Source of the DNA: JAWPMT01 sp965242775
GTDB taxonomy: Bacteria; Bacteroidota; Bacteroidia; Cytophagales; Cyclobacteriaceae
DNA: 64,000 bases
NCBI GenBank assembly: GCA_965242775.1
Contig: CBDETI010000012.1
Coordinates: 1-64,000 of the forward strand
Direction of reading: 5' to 3'
A model generated the notes under the pieces. That model did no database searches. It saw only the letters and a program-made list of their open reading frames with translations, and was not told where the DNA came from. A program made the position numbers and the translations under genes. Positions 46,152 through 55,734 of this stretch are shown in pieces. Positions within the stretch are counted from its first letter, which is position 1; each line of letters starts with the position of its first letter.

Positions 46152-46856
46152 ATGGACAGAAGAGAAAGCTTAAAATCACTTTTTGTAGGGACGCTCGCAG
46201 GCGGATTAGTCGCTAATGGTTGTAGCCCAGCCGGGGGAGAGCAGGAAACGCCCCAAAGTTCTGACACTAAAGGTTATGGAAGAACACCCAAGGAACTTGC
46301 ACGAGATGAGAGGCTCCTGGCAGAAATCTTTTTCAGTACACATGAGATGGAGACCATCGCGGTTCTTTGCGATATCATTTTACCAGCCAATGACCAATTT
46401 GGTTCGGCTACCGATGCCGGAGTGCCGGAATTCATAGAGTTCATGGCAAAAGATCTGCCTAATCATCAGCTACCACTGCGTGGAGGGCTCATGTGGCTCG
46501 ACAACAGAAGCAATGATAAATTCGGTAAGGAATTCAAAGGGTGTTCAGATGTCCAACAAAAGGAGTTGTGTGATGAGATTGCCTATCCGGATGTAGAGAC
46601 ACCTAGCCTACAAGCCGGAATTAAGTTTTTCACCCTGATGAGGAACCTGACACTTACTGGCTATTATACCACGAAAATGGGTATTGATGACCTGGGTTAT
46701 AAGGGTAACACCCCCAACGTGTGGGACGGTGTTCCGCAGGAGGTGTTGGACCAACACGATGTGAGCTATGATGATGAATGGCTGGCCAAATGTATTGATC
46801 AAAGCAAAAGAGCCAATATCGCCCAGTGGGACGATGACGGCAACCTGATCTCTTGA
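46152..46856 (+). CDS. gluconate 2-dehydrogenase subunit 3-family protein, Tat/lipoprotein
   Basis: A 234-aa partner subunit. It has a twin-arginine-like start (MDRRESLKSLFVG) and a lipobox-like ANGCSP, then the subunit 3 fold with AVLCDIILPANDQFG and DAGVPEFIEFMAKD. The conserved C-terminal GWxGYTxF-like region appears as YYTTKMGIDDLGYKGN. Subunit 3 carries the flavoprotein through the Tat route and holds it at the periplasmic side. The 2-base gap to the GMC gene implies tight coupling. The cytochrome c subunit usual in this complex is not encoded nearby. Confidence 0.9.
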   Translation: MDRRESLKSLFVGTLAGGLVANGCSPAGGEQETPQSSDTKGYGRTPKELARDERLLAEIFFSTHEMETIAVLCDIILPANDQFGSATDAGVPEFIEFMAKDLPNHQLPLRGGLMWLDNRSNDKFGKEFKGCSDVQQKELCDEIAYPDVETPSLQAGIKFFTLMRNLTLTGYYTTKMGIDDLGYKGNTPNVWDGVPQEVLDQHDVSYDDEWLAKCIDQSKRANIAQWDDDGNLIS

Positions 46857-47124
46857 CTTCATTCCTTTTAGTTCGATCGGCCCACGTCAGTAGTGAGCAG
46901 CGGCAGTACCGCTACTTCAACAGCTGATGATTGGTACCTCGATTTAGATCATGTCGATTTTCTGAATTCTTATAAGCTTCGGTCAGACTTTCGGAAATGG
47001 CATGTTTTGGTCTCAAAGTGGATATTTCCAATAGCAGGAGAACGGTTCAGAAGTTTTAATAACAGCTCGGAAGCTTCTGGAAACCTGGCTAAGCCAACTA
47101 AGGTATAATCGCCAAAAAGAGCGT

Positions 47125-48225
47125 ATGCCCATCAATAGAAGAGCCTGGTTAAAACAATCGACGCTGTTATCGGCAGGCTTGCTGTCTGCAAGGCAGAGCG
47201 CTGGCTGGTCGGCGCTGGAAGCCGACACCTCTGAACGCATCAAGCTAAGTGGCAATGAAAACCCATATGGACCCTTCCCGAGTGCGCTCAAAGCGATGAA
47301 GCAAAAGCTGTCAGCGGGTAACCGATACGCTATGAATCAGGCAGATGAGTTCAAATCGGAACTAGCCGCGGCGCACGGTTTGCACAGAGATAATATACTG
47401 CTTGGCGCTGGCAGTTCCCAGTTACTTCACCTTATTGGCAACTGGGTTGTTCACACCAACAGGGACTTGATTTTTTCCTCACCCACTTTTGAGATTCTTC
47501 CGGATTATGTAACTCGCCTGGACGGGTCCGCTATTAAAATACCGGTAACCGCAGGTTTTACTCAAGATTTGAAAGCAATCCGCAATGCAATTGCTGGTGA
47601 CAGGTCGGTTGTCTATCTGGTTAACCCAAACAACCCGACGGGAGTAGCTATCGACAAGCAAGCGCTGCAGTCTTTTTGTCAGGAGATATCAAAGAAAAAT
47701 ACAATTATCCTGGATGAAGCTTACATAGAATATTTGGGGGAAAGCGAATCGCTGATATCCTGGGTTGTTGATAATCCCAATATTCTCGTGCTGAGAACTT
47801 TTTCCAAAGTATATGGGCTGGCGGGGATGCGTATTGGCTATCTGGCGGGTCATGCGGACGTAATAGATCGGCTAAAAAAGTACCAGATATGGCGAAGTGA
47901 TAGTCTAACCATAACCGGGATCGTGGCGGCACATGCTTCGATGGAGGACACTTCCAGTATAACCAACACGCTCGCACTAAACGATGAAACACGCGGATTT
48001 ACTGTAAGTACCTTGAAGGAGCTGAACATTGCCTGCTGCCCCTCGTCCACCAACTTTATTTTCTTTCCAATTCCTGGAGACATAGACCTCCGAGGAGCAC
48101 TACTGAAGTCCAATATTTTGATTGGTCAATTGTCCTACAATAAAAGGCGCTACGCCCGTGTTACGATTGGCAAAATGTGGGAAATGCAACGCTTCCTGGA
48201 GGAGTCGAAAACGATCTTAAACTAA
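47125..48225 (+). CDS. Tat-signal-bearing HisC-like PLP aminotransferase
   Basis: A 366-aa fold-type I aminotransferase similar to histidinol-phosphate aminotransferase. It has the substrate loop LSGNENPYGPFPSALKA, NPNNPTGV, the PLP-ring Asp in IILDEAYIEY and the Schiff-base Lys in RTFSKVYGLAGMRIGY. It begins with NRRAWLKQSTLLSAGLLSAR, a twin-arginine signal of the Bacteroidota 'MSNRRTWLK' type, so the enzyme probably works in the periplasm, unlike biosynthetic HisC. No his genes are adjacent. The natural amino donor or acceptor is unknown. It is followed by two small NTF2-like exported proteins. Confidence 0.9.
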   Translation: MPINRRAWLKQSTLLSAGLLSARQSAGWSALEADTSERIKLSGNENPYGPFPSALKAMKQKLSAGNRYAMNQADEFKSELAAAHGLHRDNILLGAGSSQLLHLIGNWVVHTNRDLIFSSPTFEILPDYVTRLDGSAIKIPVTAGFTQDLKAIRNAIAGDRSVVYLVNPNNPTGVAIDKQALQSFCQEISKKNTIILDEAYIEYLGESESLISWVVDNPNILVLRTFSKVYGLAGMRIGYLAGHADVIDRLKKYQIWRSDSLTITGIVAAHASMEDTSSITNTLALNDETRGFTVSTLKELNIACCPSSTNFIFFPIPGDIDLRGALLKSNILIGQLSYNKRRYARVTIGKMWEMQRFLEESKTILN

Positions 48226-48236
48226 AAATTTGTATT

Positions 48237-48665
48237 ATGAGAAGAACATTTCACGTGCTAGCCTTGGTTATCCTGGCTACCCCATTCACTCCTGTTCTAG
48301 GCCAATCTCAGGCAGAGGATCACGCGCAAATCGCGCGAACACTCAATTACTATTTGGTAGGCGGGACCAACAACGATTTTGCGACCCTCGAAAAAGCTTT
48401 TCACACGGAAGCGACGATGAAATTTATGAGAGATGGCGAGTATAAGTCCGTAAATGCCCTGGACTTTTTCAGAAAGGGGATAAAGCCGGGGCCACCCCAG
48501 GATCGATTGACTTCCATTGTGTCTATCGATATCTCTGGCAATGCGGCACAAGCACGTTTGCTGATAGACTATGCAACATTTCGCTTTCATGACTACATGC
48601 AACTTCTGAAGATCAGAGGCGAATGGAAAATCATATCGAAGACATTTTATAAGGAGGATAAATGA
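48237..48665 (+). CDS. exported NTF2-like (lumazine-binding-like) protein
   Basis: A 142-aa protein. The start at 48237 gives a signal peptide (RTFHVLALVILATPFTPVLG); the frame extends upstream only into the aminotransferase gene. The mature part is a cone-shaped NTF2 fold of the 'putative lumazine-binding' type: ARTLNYYLVGGTNNDFATLE, FHTEATMKFMRDGEYKSVNA and a final GEWKIISKTFYKE. These proteins are common after metabolic genes in Bacteroidota; their ligand is not known. The end overlaps the next start (ATGA). Confidence 0.85.
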   Translation: MRRTFHVLALVILATPFTPVLGQSQAEDHAQIARTLNYYLVGGTNNDFATLEKAFHTEATMKFMRDGEYKSVNALDFFRKGIKPGPPQDRLTSIVSIDISGNAAQARLLIDYATFRFHDYMQLLKIRGEWKIISKTFYKEDK

Positions 48666-49108
48666 TAGCCAAGAATTTGCTGAAAACTTTGTTATGGGTT
48701 TATGTAGGTGGCTGCACTGGGCTGTCTGCAACCAAAATTACAGAACAGGACGTGCTGACAGTATTAGAAAGATGGGAAGAAGCCTATAAAACAAGAGATA
48801 CCGAGGTAATGGAGGAGATCCTCGATGACCAGTGGTTTTATGCAGGAAGTGGCGATGGCTCGCTTTCAAGTAAAAAAGCTACGATTGAAGAACTTAGAAC
48901 CGCAGATTATCAGTTTCTAAGTATGGACCTGAACGATTTGGACATAAACTACTTTAGTGATATTGCCGTGGTGAGAGGTAGGGAGCTGTTGAGTATGAGA
49001 CTTGCCAACGGCGATACACTAAGGTTAAAGCTCCGGTTTACCGACGTTTACAAGAAAACAGGAGGTATTACCAGGGCCATTTCCACGCATAGTTCTCCAG
49101 TAGAATAA
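48662..49108 (+). CDS. exported DUF4440/SnoaL-like NTF2 protein
   Basis: A 148-aa protein with a hydrophobic start (KNLLKTLLWVYVGGCTG; the Cys could be lipidated). A DUF4440 domain follows: LERWEEAYKTRDTEVMEEIL, DQWFYAGSGDGSLSSKKATI, VVRGRELLSMRL and RLKLRFTDVYKKTGG. It shares the NTF2 fold with the gene in front, with which it is coupled by an ATGA overlap. The pair may form a heteromeric binding unit; the ligand is unknown. A weak terminator follows. Confidence 0.85.
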   Translation: MIAKNLLKTLLWVYVGGCTGLSATKITEQDVLTVLERWEEAYKTRDTEVMEEILDDQWFYAGSGDGSLSSKKATIEELRTADYQFLSMDLNDLDINYFSDIAVVRGRELLSMRLANGDTLRLKLRFTDVYKKTGGITRAISTHSSPVE

Positions 49109-49117
49109 AAAAATCTT

Positions 49118-49150
49118 AGGTCGTCTATGTGAGGAATCAGGGCGACCTTT
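49118..49150 (+). terminator. probable terminator after the NTF2-like pair
   Basis: AGGTCG (49118-49123) and CGACCT (49143-49148) form a 6-bp stem with a 19-base loop, followed by a short T-run. It is of modest strength. Confidence 0.4.
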
Positions 49151-49266
49151 TGCAGGCTATTTGCCAGTAGGGTAGGTCGCCATCTATCTGGTCTGCCGCC
49201 CATCACTATTTCTGCACCACTTATTTCATAAATTCCTATTTTCAGGTTGACTTTAACCTAAACGAT

Positions 49267-52200
49267 ATGTCAGCCTTCAAATCATCCGTGCCACTGTTAC
49301 TGGCATTCCTTCTAATTCCTTTGCTCGCTACATCTCAGCGAAAAAAAAAGCAATCGTCGCCACCACCAACCCGTGATCTTTCTGAAGTCTATGCCGGCCT
49401 GCAATGGAGAAATATAGGACCGTTTCGTGGGGGAAGGAGTGTAGCCTCTGCAGGAGTAGTCGGAGATCCTTTGACTTACTATATGGGAGGTACGGGAAGT
49501 GGTATCTGGAAAACCACGGATGCGGGTACTTCCTGGAAAAACATCTCAGACGGGCAGCTGGCGACGGGAACAGTCGGAGCCCTGGCTGTGTCGGAATCCG
49601 ACCCCAATGTTATTTATGTCGGAATGGGCGAACATGCCGTCAGAGGTGTGATGACTTCTAGCGGTGACGGCATTTATAAATCCACTGATGCAGGTAAGAC
49701 CTGGAAGCACACGGGATTGCCAAGTTCCATGCACATTTCCGACGTGATCATACATCCGAATAACCCGGATATTGTCTATGTGGCGGTACAAGGTGCATTG
49801 TACGGGGCTTCTCCAAACCGGGGCGTCTATCGAACGATGGACGGTGGCGAGACATGGAATAAAGTGTTGTTCGTGGCCGACGGAGTTGGTGCTTCGTCGC
49901 TTTCTATGGACATGACCAACCCTCGAATTCTCTATGCTGCCATGTGGCAACATCGACGTTATCCCTGGACGATGGAATCCGGTGGTGAGCAATCCGGACT
50001 TTACAAATCCACCGATAGCGGCGATAGTTGGGAGAAAATGGAAGAAGGTTTGCCCGAAAATTTTGGGAAATCAGGGATATCTGTTTCCAGGGCCAATCCT
50101 GAGCGAGTATTTGCCATTATCGAGGCTGAAGGAAAGCAGGGTGGGCTTTATCGGTCTGATGATGCTGGAAAAAAATGGACGCAGATCAATAAAAATCGAG
50201 TGCTGGTGGCCAGGTCATGGTATTATATGGAGGTCTTTGCCGATCCTCAGGATGAAAACAAGGTGTTTGTGTTAAACGCGCCAGTTATGCAGTCGATTGA
50301 CGGGGGAAGGTCCTTTTCGCCAGTACCCACTCCTCATGGTGACAATCATCATTTGTGGATTAATCCCAATAACAATGACATTATGATCAACTCAAATGAT
50401 GGTGGAGCAAACGTGTCATTAAATGGTGGTAAAACCTGGTCCAGCCAGCGGAATCAGCCAACTGCTCAATTTTACAGGGTAATCACCGACAATCAGGTTC
50501 CTTACCACATTTATGGCGGTCAGCAGGACAATTCGGCCATTGGGATCGCCAGTCGCACGAATACACAGGGCATCACCTGGAAAGACTGGTATTCGGTTTC
50601 CGGATGTGAAAGTGCCTATCTCGCCTTTGACCCGGACAATCCAGCATATGTTTTCGGAGGATGTTACCAGGGGATCATCAGTTATTGGGACAGGTCTGAC
50701 AATACACGCAAACAAGTTAAGGAATACCCCGAGCTGGGACTAAGTGGAATACCAAAGAACTTCAAATACCGGTATAACTGGAATGCGCCAATAATTGCGT
50801 CACCGCATGACCCAGGTACAATTTACCACGTGGGGAATGTGGTCTTTAAGACGCAAAACCAAGGCGTTGACTGGGAGGTCGTCAGTCCTGACCTGACCAG
50901 AAATGATAGCACTCGCCAGGGGCCAGGGGGAGGCCCTTTTACCAACGAAGCGGCGGGCGGCGAAAATTACAATACCATCATGTACCTCGTGGAATCCCCT
51001 CATGAGGAAGGAGTGCTCTGGGCAGGATCAGATGATGGGCTCATTCATTTGACCCGGGATGGCGGGACTACCTGGTCCAATGTCACTCCCGCGGGGATGC
51101 AGGAGGGTATCGTCAATAGCATTGAGGTATCGCCTCACGATCCGGCTACTACATTTGTCACCCTTATGCGGTACAAATTCAACGACCTGAGACCCTACGC
51201 TTATCGTACTTCCGATTACGGTGCCACCTGGACCAAGATCACCAACGGATTTGATGATCCCAATGGCTTTCCGAGAGTGATAAGAGAGGACCAGCAAGTC
51301 AAAGGGTTGTTATATGCCGGTACCGAGACAGGGCTCTATCTTTCATTTGACAATGGTGATCGCTGGGAAAAAATGCAATTGAATCTACCGGTATTGCCAA
51401 TCAATGATTTGACCCTCCGGCAGAATGATCTGATAGCAGCTACAGCCGGGAGATCTTTTTGGGTTTTGGATGACCTGTCAGCGATTCAGCAGTCAAGAGG
51501 TGCTGCCGATGCGCTCACGCTCTTCACACCGAAGGATACTTACTACTTTATTGGCGGCAGTTCCGAGAACTCCCTGATTGGCAAGAACCCAAAATCTGGT
51601 GTCACCTTTGACTATTACCTGCCGGAGGAATTGCCGGACTCGAGTCTTTTAAAGGTCGAAGTTTTGGAAGCGGGACAAGTGATCCGGTCTTATAGCAGTC
51701 AGAAGCAAGATAAATTCAAAACATGGCCAGGGGGACCACCCAAACCGGAGGTGCTGCCTTCAAAAGAGGGTGTTAATCGATTCACCTGGGATTTTCGGAG
51801 GGATCAGTTGCCAGCTGTTGACAGGGTTTTTGCCTTTGGTGATTATAGAGGTGGATTGGTGAGTCCTGGCAACTATGACTTGAGAATGATCCTGGAGGGC
51901 GATACATTGGAATCTCCGATAAAGATCTTACCTAACCCAAATAGCAACGCTTCTTCCGCTGATTTTCAGGCCAAAGATCAAGCGGTGGCTAACATAACGG
52001 AGATGATAAAGGAAATTCACGAGAGCGTCAACGACATGAGATCAGCAAAGAAGCAGGTGAATAGTTTCAAGGGGCTGTTGGAAGGTCGGGATGGGCTTGA
52101 AGCACTTCTGGATACAGCGAAGGCGCTCTCACAAAAGATCAGCGATTGGGAAGAAAACTTGATCCAACCCAAGCAGGAGACATTTCAAGATGTTATCAAT

Positions 52201-52428
52201 TTTCAGAACCAGTTGAACGCACAATTGATGCACCTGAAAGGATTTATTGACAATCCGGATCATCCAAAAGTCACCTCCGGAGCTAAAGAAAGGCTTTCGG
52301 ATTTAACAGCGCAGTGGGAAGTTTTCCAAAGCCAACGGACGCAGTTAATAGACGTGGAGTTGAAAGCTTTCAATGACCTGTACCAGCAACTGGACTTGCC
52401 TGCGGTCATTCTGCCTGAGCAGGATTGA
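49267..52428 (+). CDS. giant exported Asp-box (BNR/VPS10-sortilin-like) beta-propeller protein
   Basis: A 1053-aa exported protein annotated in relatives as 'glycosyl hydrolase' or 'VPS10 domain protein'. The signal peptide is LLLAFLLIPLLATSQ. About eleven Asp-box turns can be counted (TTDAGTSW, STDAGKTW, TMDGGETW, STDSGDSW, SDDAGKKW, SIDGGRSF, SLNGGKTW, TQNQGVDW, TRDGGTTW, TSDYGATW, SFDNGDRW), which suggests two propellers as in GH74 xyloglucanases and sortilin. The C-terminal 300 residues have a beta domain and a helical tail rich in charged residues (MIKEIHESVNDMRSAKKQV). No catalytic Asp pair can be fixed by eye. It lies in tandem with a paralogue. Confidence 0.88.
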   Translation: MSAFKSSVPLLLAFLLIPLLATSQRKKKQSSPPPTRDLSEVYAGLQWRNIGPFRGGRSVASAGVVGDPLTYYMGGTGSGIWKTTDAGTSWKNISDGQLATGTVGALAVSESDPNVIYVGMGEHAVRGVMTSSGDGIYKSTDAGKTWKHTGLPSSMHISDVIIHPNNPDIVYVAVQGALYGASPNRGVYRTMDGGETWNKVLFVADGVGASSLSMDMTNPRILYAAMWQHRRYPWTMESGGEQSGLYKSTDSGDSWEKMEEGLPENFGKSGISVSRANPERVFAIIEAEGKQGGLYRSDDAGKKWTQINKNRVLVARSWYYMEVFADPQDENKVFVLNAPVMQSIDGGRSFSPVPTPHGDNHHLWINPNNNDIMINSNDGGANVSLNGGKTWSSQRNQPTAQFYRVITDNQVPYHIYGGQQDNSAIGIASRTNTQGITWKDWYSVSGCESAYLAFDPDNPAYVFGGCYQGIISYWDRSDNTRKQVKEYPELGLSGIPKNFKYRYNWNAPIIASPHDPGTIYHVGNVVFKTQNQGVDWEVVSPDLTRNDSTRQGPGGGPFTNEAAGGENYNTIMYLVESPHEEGVLWAGSDDGLIHLTRDGGTTWSNVTPAGMQEGIVNSIEVSPHDPATTFVTLMRYKFNDLRPYAYRTSDYGATWTKITNGFDDPNGFPRVIREDQQVKGLLYAGTETGLYLSFDNGDRWEKMQLNLPVLPINDLTLRQNDLIAATAGRSFWVLDDLSAIQQSRGAADALTLFTPKDTYYFIGGSSENSLIGKNPKSGVTFDYYLPEELPDSSLLKVEVLEAGQVIRSYSSQKQDKFKTWPGGPPKPEVLPSKEGVNRFTWDFRRDQLPAVDRVFAFGDYRGGLVSPGNYDLRMILEGDTLESPIKILPNPNSNASSADFQAKDQAVANITEMIKEIHESVNDMRSAKKQVNSFKGLLEGRDGLEALLDTAKALSQKISDWEENLIQPKQETFQDVINFQNQLNAQLMHLKGFIDNPDHPKVTSGAKERLSDLTAQWEVFQSQRTQLIDVELKAFNDLYQQLDLPAVILPEQD

Positions 52429-52518
52429 CTGCTGCGTCAATGAACGTAGATAAAAATTATACTTACAGATACTTTTAGTTTGTCACAATATTCAACACGT
52501 CATTTACCCAGAAAATTT

Positions 52519-55500
52519 ATGTCACCCTCCAGATACCTGACAATAATAACATTAGCGCTGGCGCTCACGCAATCAATATCATCTGCGCAGACCGCTGATC
52601 CGGAAATTTTCAAAAATCTCAACTTTCGGTTTATTGGACCCGAGGGCAACCGGGCCATTGCCATAGCGGGCGAGCCGGGCAATCCCATGGTCAATTACAT
52701 AGGAGCTGCCTCCGGAGGTTTGTGGAAGACCGTGGACGGTGGTATTTCATGGAATCCGATCACTGACTCCCTGGGGGTTTCCTCGGTAGGTTCGATTGCT
52801 CTTGCACCCTCTGACGCCAATCAGGTTTGGATGGGTACCGGTGAAACGTTTGTGATCAGGCCAGCCCATGCGATGGGAGATGGAATCTATAAGTCAGGTG
52901 ATGCCGGCAAAAACTGGGAAAGGAAAGGGCTTGAAAGAACAGGTCGAATTGGGCGGGTGCTTGTACACCCAACTAACCCGGATATTGTCTATGCAGCAGC
53001 CTTGGGACATACCTATGGTCCACAAGAAGATCGGGGGGTGTACCGGACTAAGGACGGTGGGGATACCTGGGAGCGAATTTTGTTTGTAGACGCAGGCACG
53101 GGTGCTGCTGATCTTGCGATAGACCCTGAGGATCCCAATACACTTTACGCGGCGATGTGGTCTATTCATATTAACACGTGGGGACTCAACAGCGGTGGCC
53201 CCGGGGGTGGGGTTTATAAGTCAACCGATGGAGGAGATACCTGGGAACCGATGACCAATTATGGATTACCCGGAGGTGAATCCCGTCCAGTGGGCAAAGT
53301 GGCTGTGGCGGTTTCCCAAAGCAACCCAAGCACGGTATATGCGCTTTTTGAGATCAATAGTCCCGAATTGTGGCGATCTGATGACAAAGGAGCTACCTGG
53401 CGGTTGATGAGCCAGGATCATACCATGAACGAGCGCGCACCTTACTACACCAGGATCGCAGTAGCGCCAGATAATCCTGAAGAAATCTACTTTCTGAGCG
53501 TACGATTTAGCAAATCAGAGGATGGTGGAAAGACCTTGATGAAAAACCCTCCACGGGGAGGTGGCGACAATCATGACATGTGGATAGATCCGCAAATGCC
53601 GGATAGAATGATGGTCGCCCATGACGGCTGCGCAAGCATAAGCCTCAATAGAGGTAAATCCTTTCAGCGTGTTGTTCTCCCAATTGCTCAGATGTATCAT
53701 GTGTCTGTGGACGATCAGATACCTTACAATGTTTATGGCAATCGACAGGACGGTTGGTCCTACATGGGACCAAGCAATAGCTTACAAGGATACATACCCG
53801 TAGGTCTATGGCATGGTGTGGGTGGATGCGAGAGTGGTTTTGCCAAGCCGGATCCTGCCGACAATAATATCGTGTGGTCCGGTTGCTATGATGGTGGCCT
53901 GGAACGATACGACTTGAATACCGGCTATGCCCGTGAAGTGCGTGTCTGGCCTGAAGCTGGTTATGGTTGGGCGCCTGAAGACCTGAAATATCGCTGGCAT
54001 TGGAACTTTCCACTCAGTTTTTCCCCGCACACCAGGAATCGGGTGTATGTCGGTAGCCAGTTTGTACACAAAACCGACGATGGCGGGCAAAGTTGGCAGG
54101 TGATCAGCCCTGATTTGACCCTAAACCTAAAGGACCATCAAAAAAGCTCAGGAGGAGTGGCTATTGATAACTTGATGACCTTTGATGGGGCGACACTTTT
54201 CGCTATTGAGGAATCGCCTTTGCAGCAAGGAGTGATTTGGGTGGGAAGCAATGATGGTCAATTGCATCTCACACGCGATGGTGGGCAAAATTGGATGAAT
54301 TTGACAGCCAATATTCCAGACCTGCCAGCCTGGGGAACAATTGCGAGTATTCATCCATCGAAATACGATGAAGGCTATGCCTTTGTCACTGTGGACTTGC
54401 ACCAAATGGGTGATTTCGGAACATATGGTTACCTGACAACAGATTTTGGTAAGACCTGGACGAAGGTTACCGATAACATCCCTGAGAGTGTGCATGGTTT
54501 TGCCCATGTCCTCATTGAGGACCCGAAGCGGCGAGGAATGCTCTATCTCGGAGTTGATAACGGCCTGTATATTTCATATAACTACGGTCGTGATTGGATG
54601 AAACTGAAGAATAACCTTCCACCAGCGCCGGTTTACTGGCTTACCGTTCAGGAGCTATTTGATGACTTGGTAGTCGGAACTTATGGACGAGGCTATTATA
54701 TCCTCGATGACCTTACTGCGCTCAGGCAGTATGATCCTGAGAAAGGCAATGAGATACAGGTTTTTGATGTCCGCCGTTCTTACCGTTTTCATAATAAAGA
54801 AAGTATCAAAACAGACGCACCTAGTTTTAATGCAGGAAGGAACCCCGCTTACGGAGCGCCGATCAATTATTATTTGCCGGATACGAGTTCCAGTGTTGTC
54901 TCGATCGCTGTTCAAACGATGGATGGCGAGACGATCAGGACATTGAAGGGATCTACGAAACAAGGGGTAAATCGTATCATGTGGGACTTGCGATATGAAC
55001 CTACTTACAAACCCCGATTACGTACGCAGCCACCTGGCAGGCCCTGGGTGCAACTCAATGGCGAAGGCTGGAGACCGCTGGTAACATGGGATCTGGACTT
55101 GTGGCGTGGCCAGTTTGGACCCAAGGTGGTACCGGGCACGTACAAGGCGATCGTAGATGTGGATGGTTCGAAGTTTGAAAAAGAGATCATCGTTTTAAAG
55201 GATCCGAATACCTCCGGCACGATAGCCGATATTGAGGTACAAGTGGCCCAGTCTTTGGAATTAAGAGATGCGATGAATCTCGCCGTGGATATGATCAATA
55301 AAATAGAGATAATCAGAGGTGAGCTGGTGGAATTGACACCCGAATTGCGAAGTAGGTCCGACAAGAAAGAGGCGGGGAGGTTATCTAAAGTTTCTACCGA
55401 TATTGCATCGGCCCTTTATGATATCCATCTTACAGGAGCCCGAGAAGATGCATTCAGGTCGCCCATGAAACTTTACGGCAGGCTAAGCGCGTTGGCCAGC

Positions 55501-55698
55501 GATATCAATGCCAGCGGTATAGATTTTAAACCCACAGACCAACAGGGCGAGGTGTATCAGGTTTTGAATGGCAGACTCATGGCCGCGAAGGAAAAGTTCG
55601 ATGAACTTGTGGAGAATGATATTTCCGCTTTCAATAAAAAGCTGAACAAACTCGATCGAAAAATCGATATTGAGAAGAAAACGGATGATTCGGACTGA
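52519..55698 (+). CDS. giant exported Asp-box beta-propeller protein, paralogue
   Basis: A 1059-aa paralogue of the preceding gene. I start at 52519 (MSPSRYLTIITLALALTQSI, then SSAQ) because it yields the signal peptide; a TTG at 52480 is the only alternative. It has about eleven Asp-box turns (TVDGGISW, SGDAGKNW, TKDGGDTW, STDGGDTW, SDDKGATW, SEDGGKTL, SLNRGKSF, TDDGGQSW, TRDGGQNW, TTDFGKTW, SYNYGRDW). The same C-terminal beta and coiled region follows, ending in a very basic/acidic tail (KLDRKIDIEKKTDDSD). The two may work as a pair at the cell surface. Divergence between them is high, so the duplication is old. Confidence 0.88.
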   Translation: MSPSRYLTIITLALALTQSISSAQTADPEIFKNLNFRFIGPEGNRAIAIAGEPGNPMVNYIGAASGGLWKTVDGGISWNPITDSLGVSSVGSIALAPSDANQVWMGTGETFVIRPAHAMGDGIYKSGDAGKNWERKGLERTGRIGRVLVHPTNPDIVYAAALGHTYGPQEDRGVYRTKDGGDTWERILFVDAGTGAADLAIDPEDPNTLYAAMWSIHINTWGLNSGGPGGGVYKSTDGGDTWEPMTNYGLPGGESRPVGKVAVAVSQSNPSTVYALFEINSPELWRSDDKGATWRLMSQDHTMNERAPYYTRIAVAPDNPEEIYFLSVRFSKSEDGGKTLMKNPPRGGGDNHDMWIDPQMPDRMMVAHDGCASISLNRGKSFQRVVLPIAQMYHVSVDDQIPYNVYGNRQDGWSYMGPSNSLQGYIPVGLWHGVGGCESGFAKPDPADNNIVWSGCYDGGLERYDLNTGYAREVRVWPEAGYGWAPEDLKYRWHWNFPLSFSPHTRNRVYVGSQFVHKTDDGGQSWQVISPDLTLNLKDHQKSSGGVAIDNLMTFDGATLFAIEESPLQQGVIWVGSNDGQLHLTRDGGQNWMNLTANIPDLPAWGTIASIHPSKYDEGYAFVTVDLHQMGDFGTYGYLTTDFGKTWTKVTDNIPESVHGFAHVLIEDPKRRGMLYLGVDNGLYISYNYGRDWMKLKNNLPPAPVYWLTVQELFDDLVVGTYGRGYYILDDLTALRQYDPEKGNEIQVFDVRRSYRFHNKESIKTDAPSFNAGRNPAYGAPINYYLPDTSSSVVSIAVQTMDGETIRTLKGSTKQGVNRIMWDLRYEPTYKPRLRTQPPGRPWVQLNGEGWRPLVTWDLDLWRGQFGPKVVPGTYKAIVDVDGSKFEKEIIVLKDPNTSGTIADIEVQVAQSLELRDAMNLAVDMINKIEIIRGELVELTPELRSRSDKKEAGRLSKVSTDIASALYDIHLTGAREDAFRSPMKLYGRLSALASDINASGIDFKPTDQQGEVYQVLNGRLMAAKEKFDELVENDISAFNKKLNKLDRKIDIEKKTDDSD

Positions 55699-55734
55699 AG
55701 TGCTTTGAGAAAATAATTCGTTCCTTTGTGTGCA

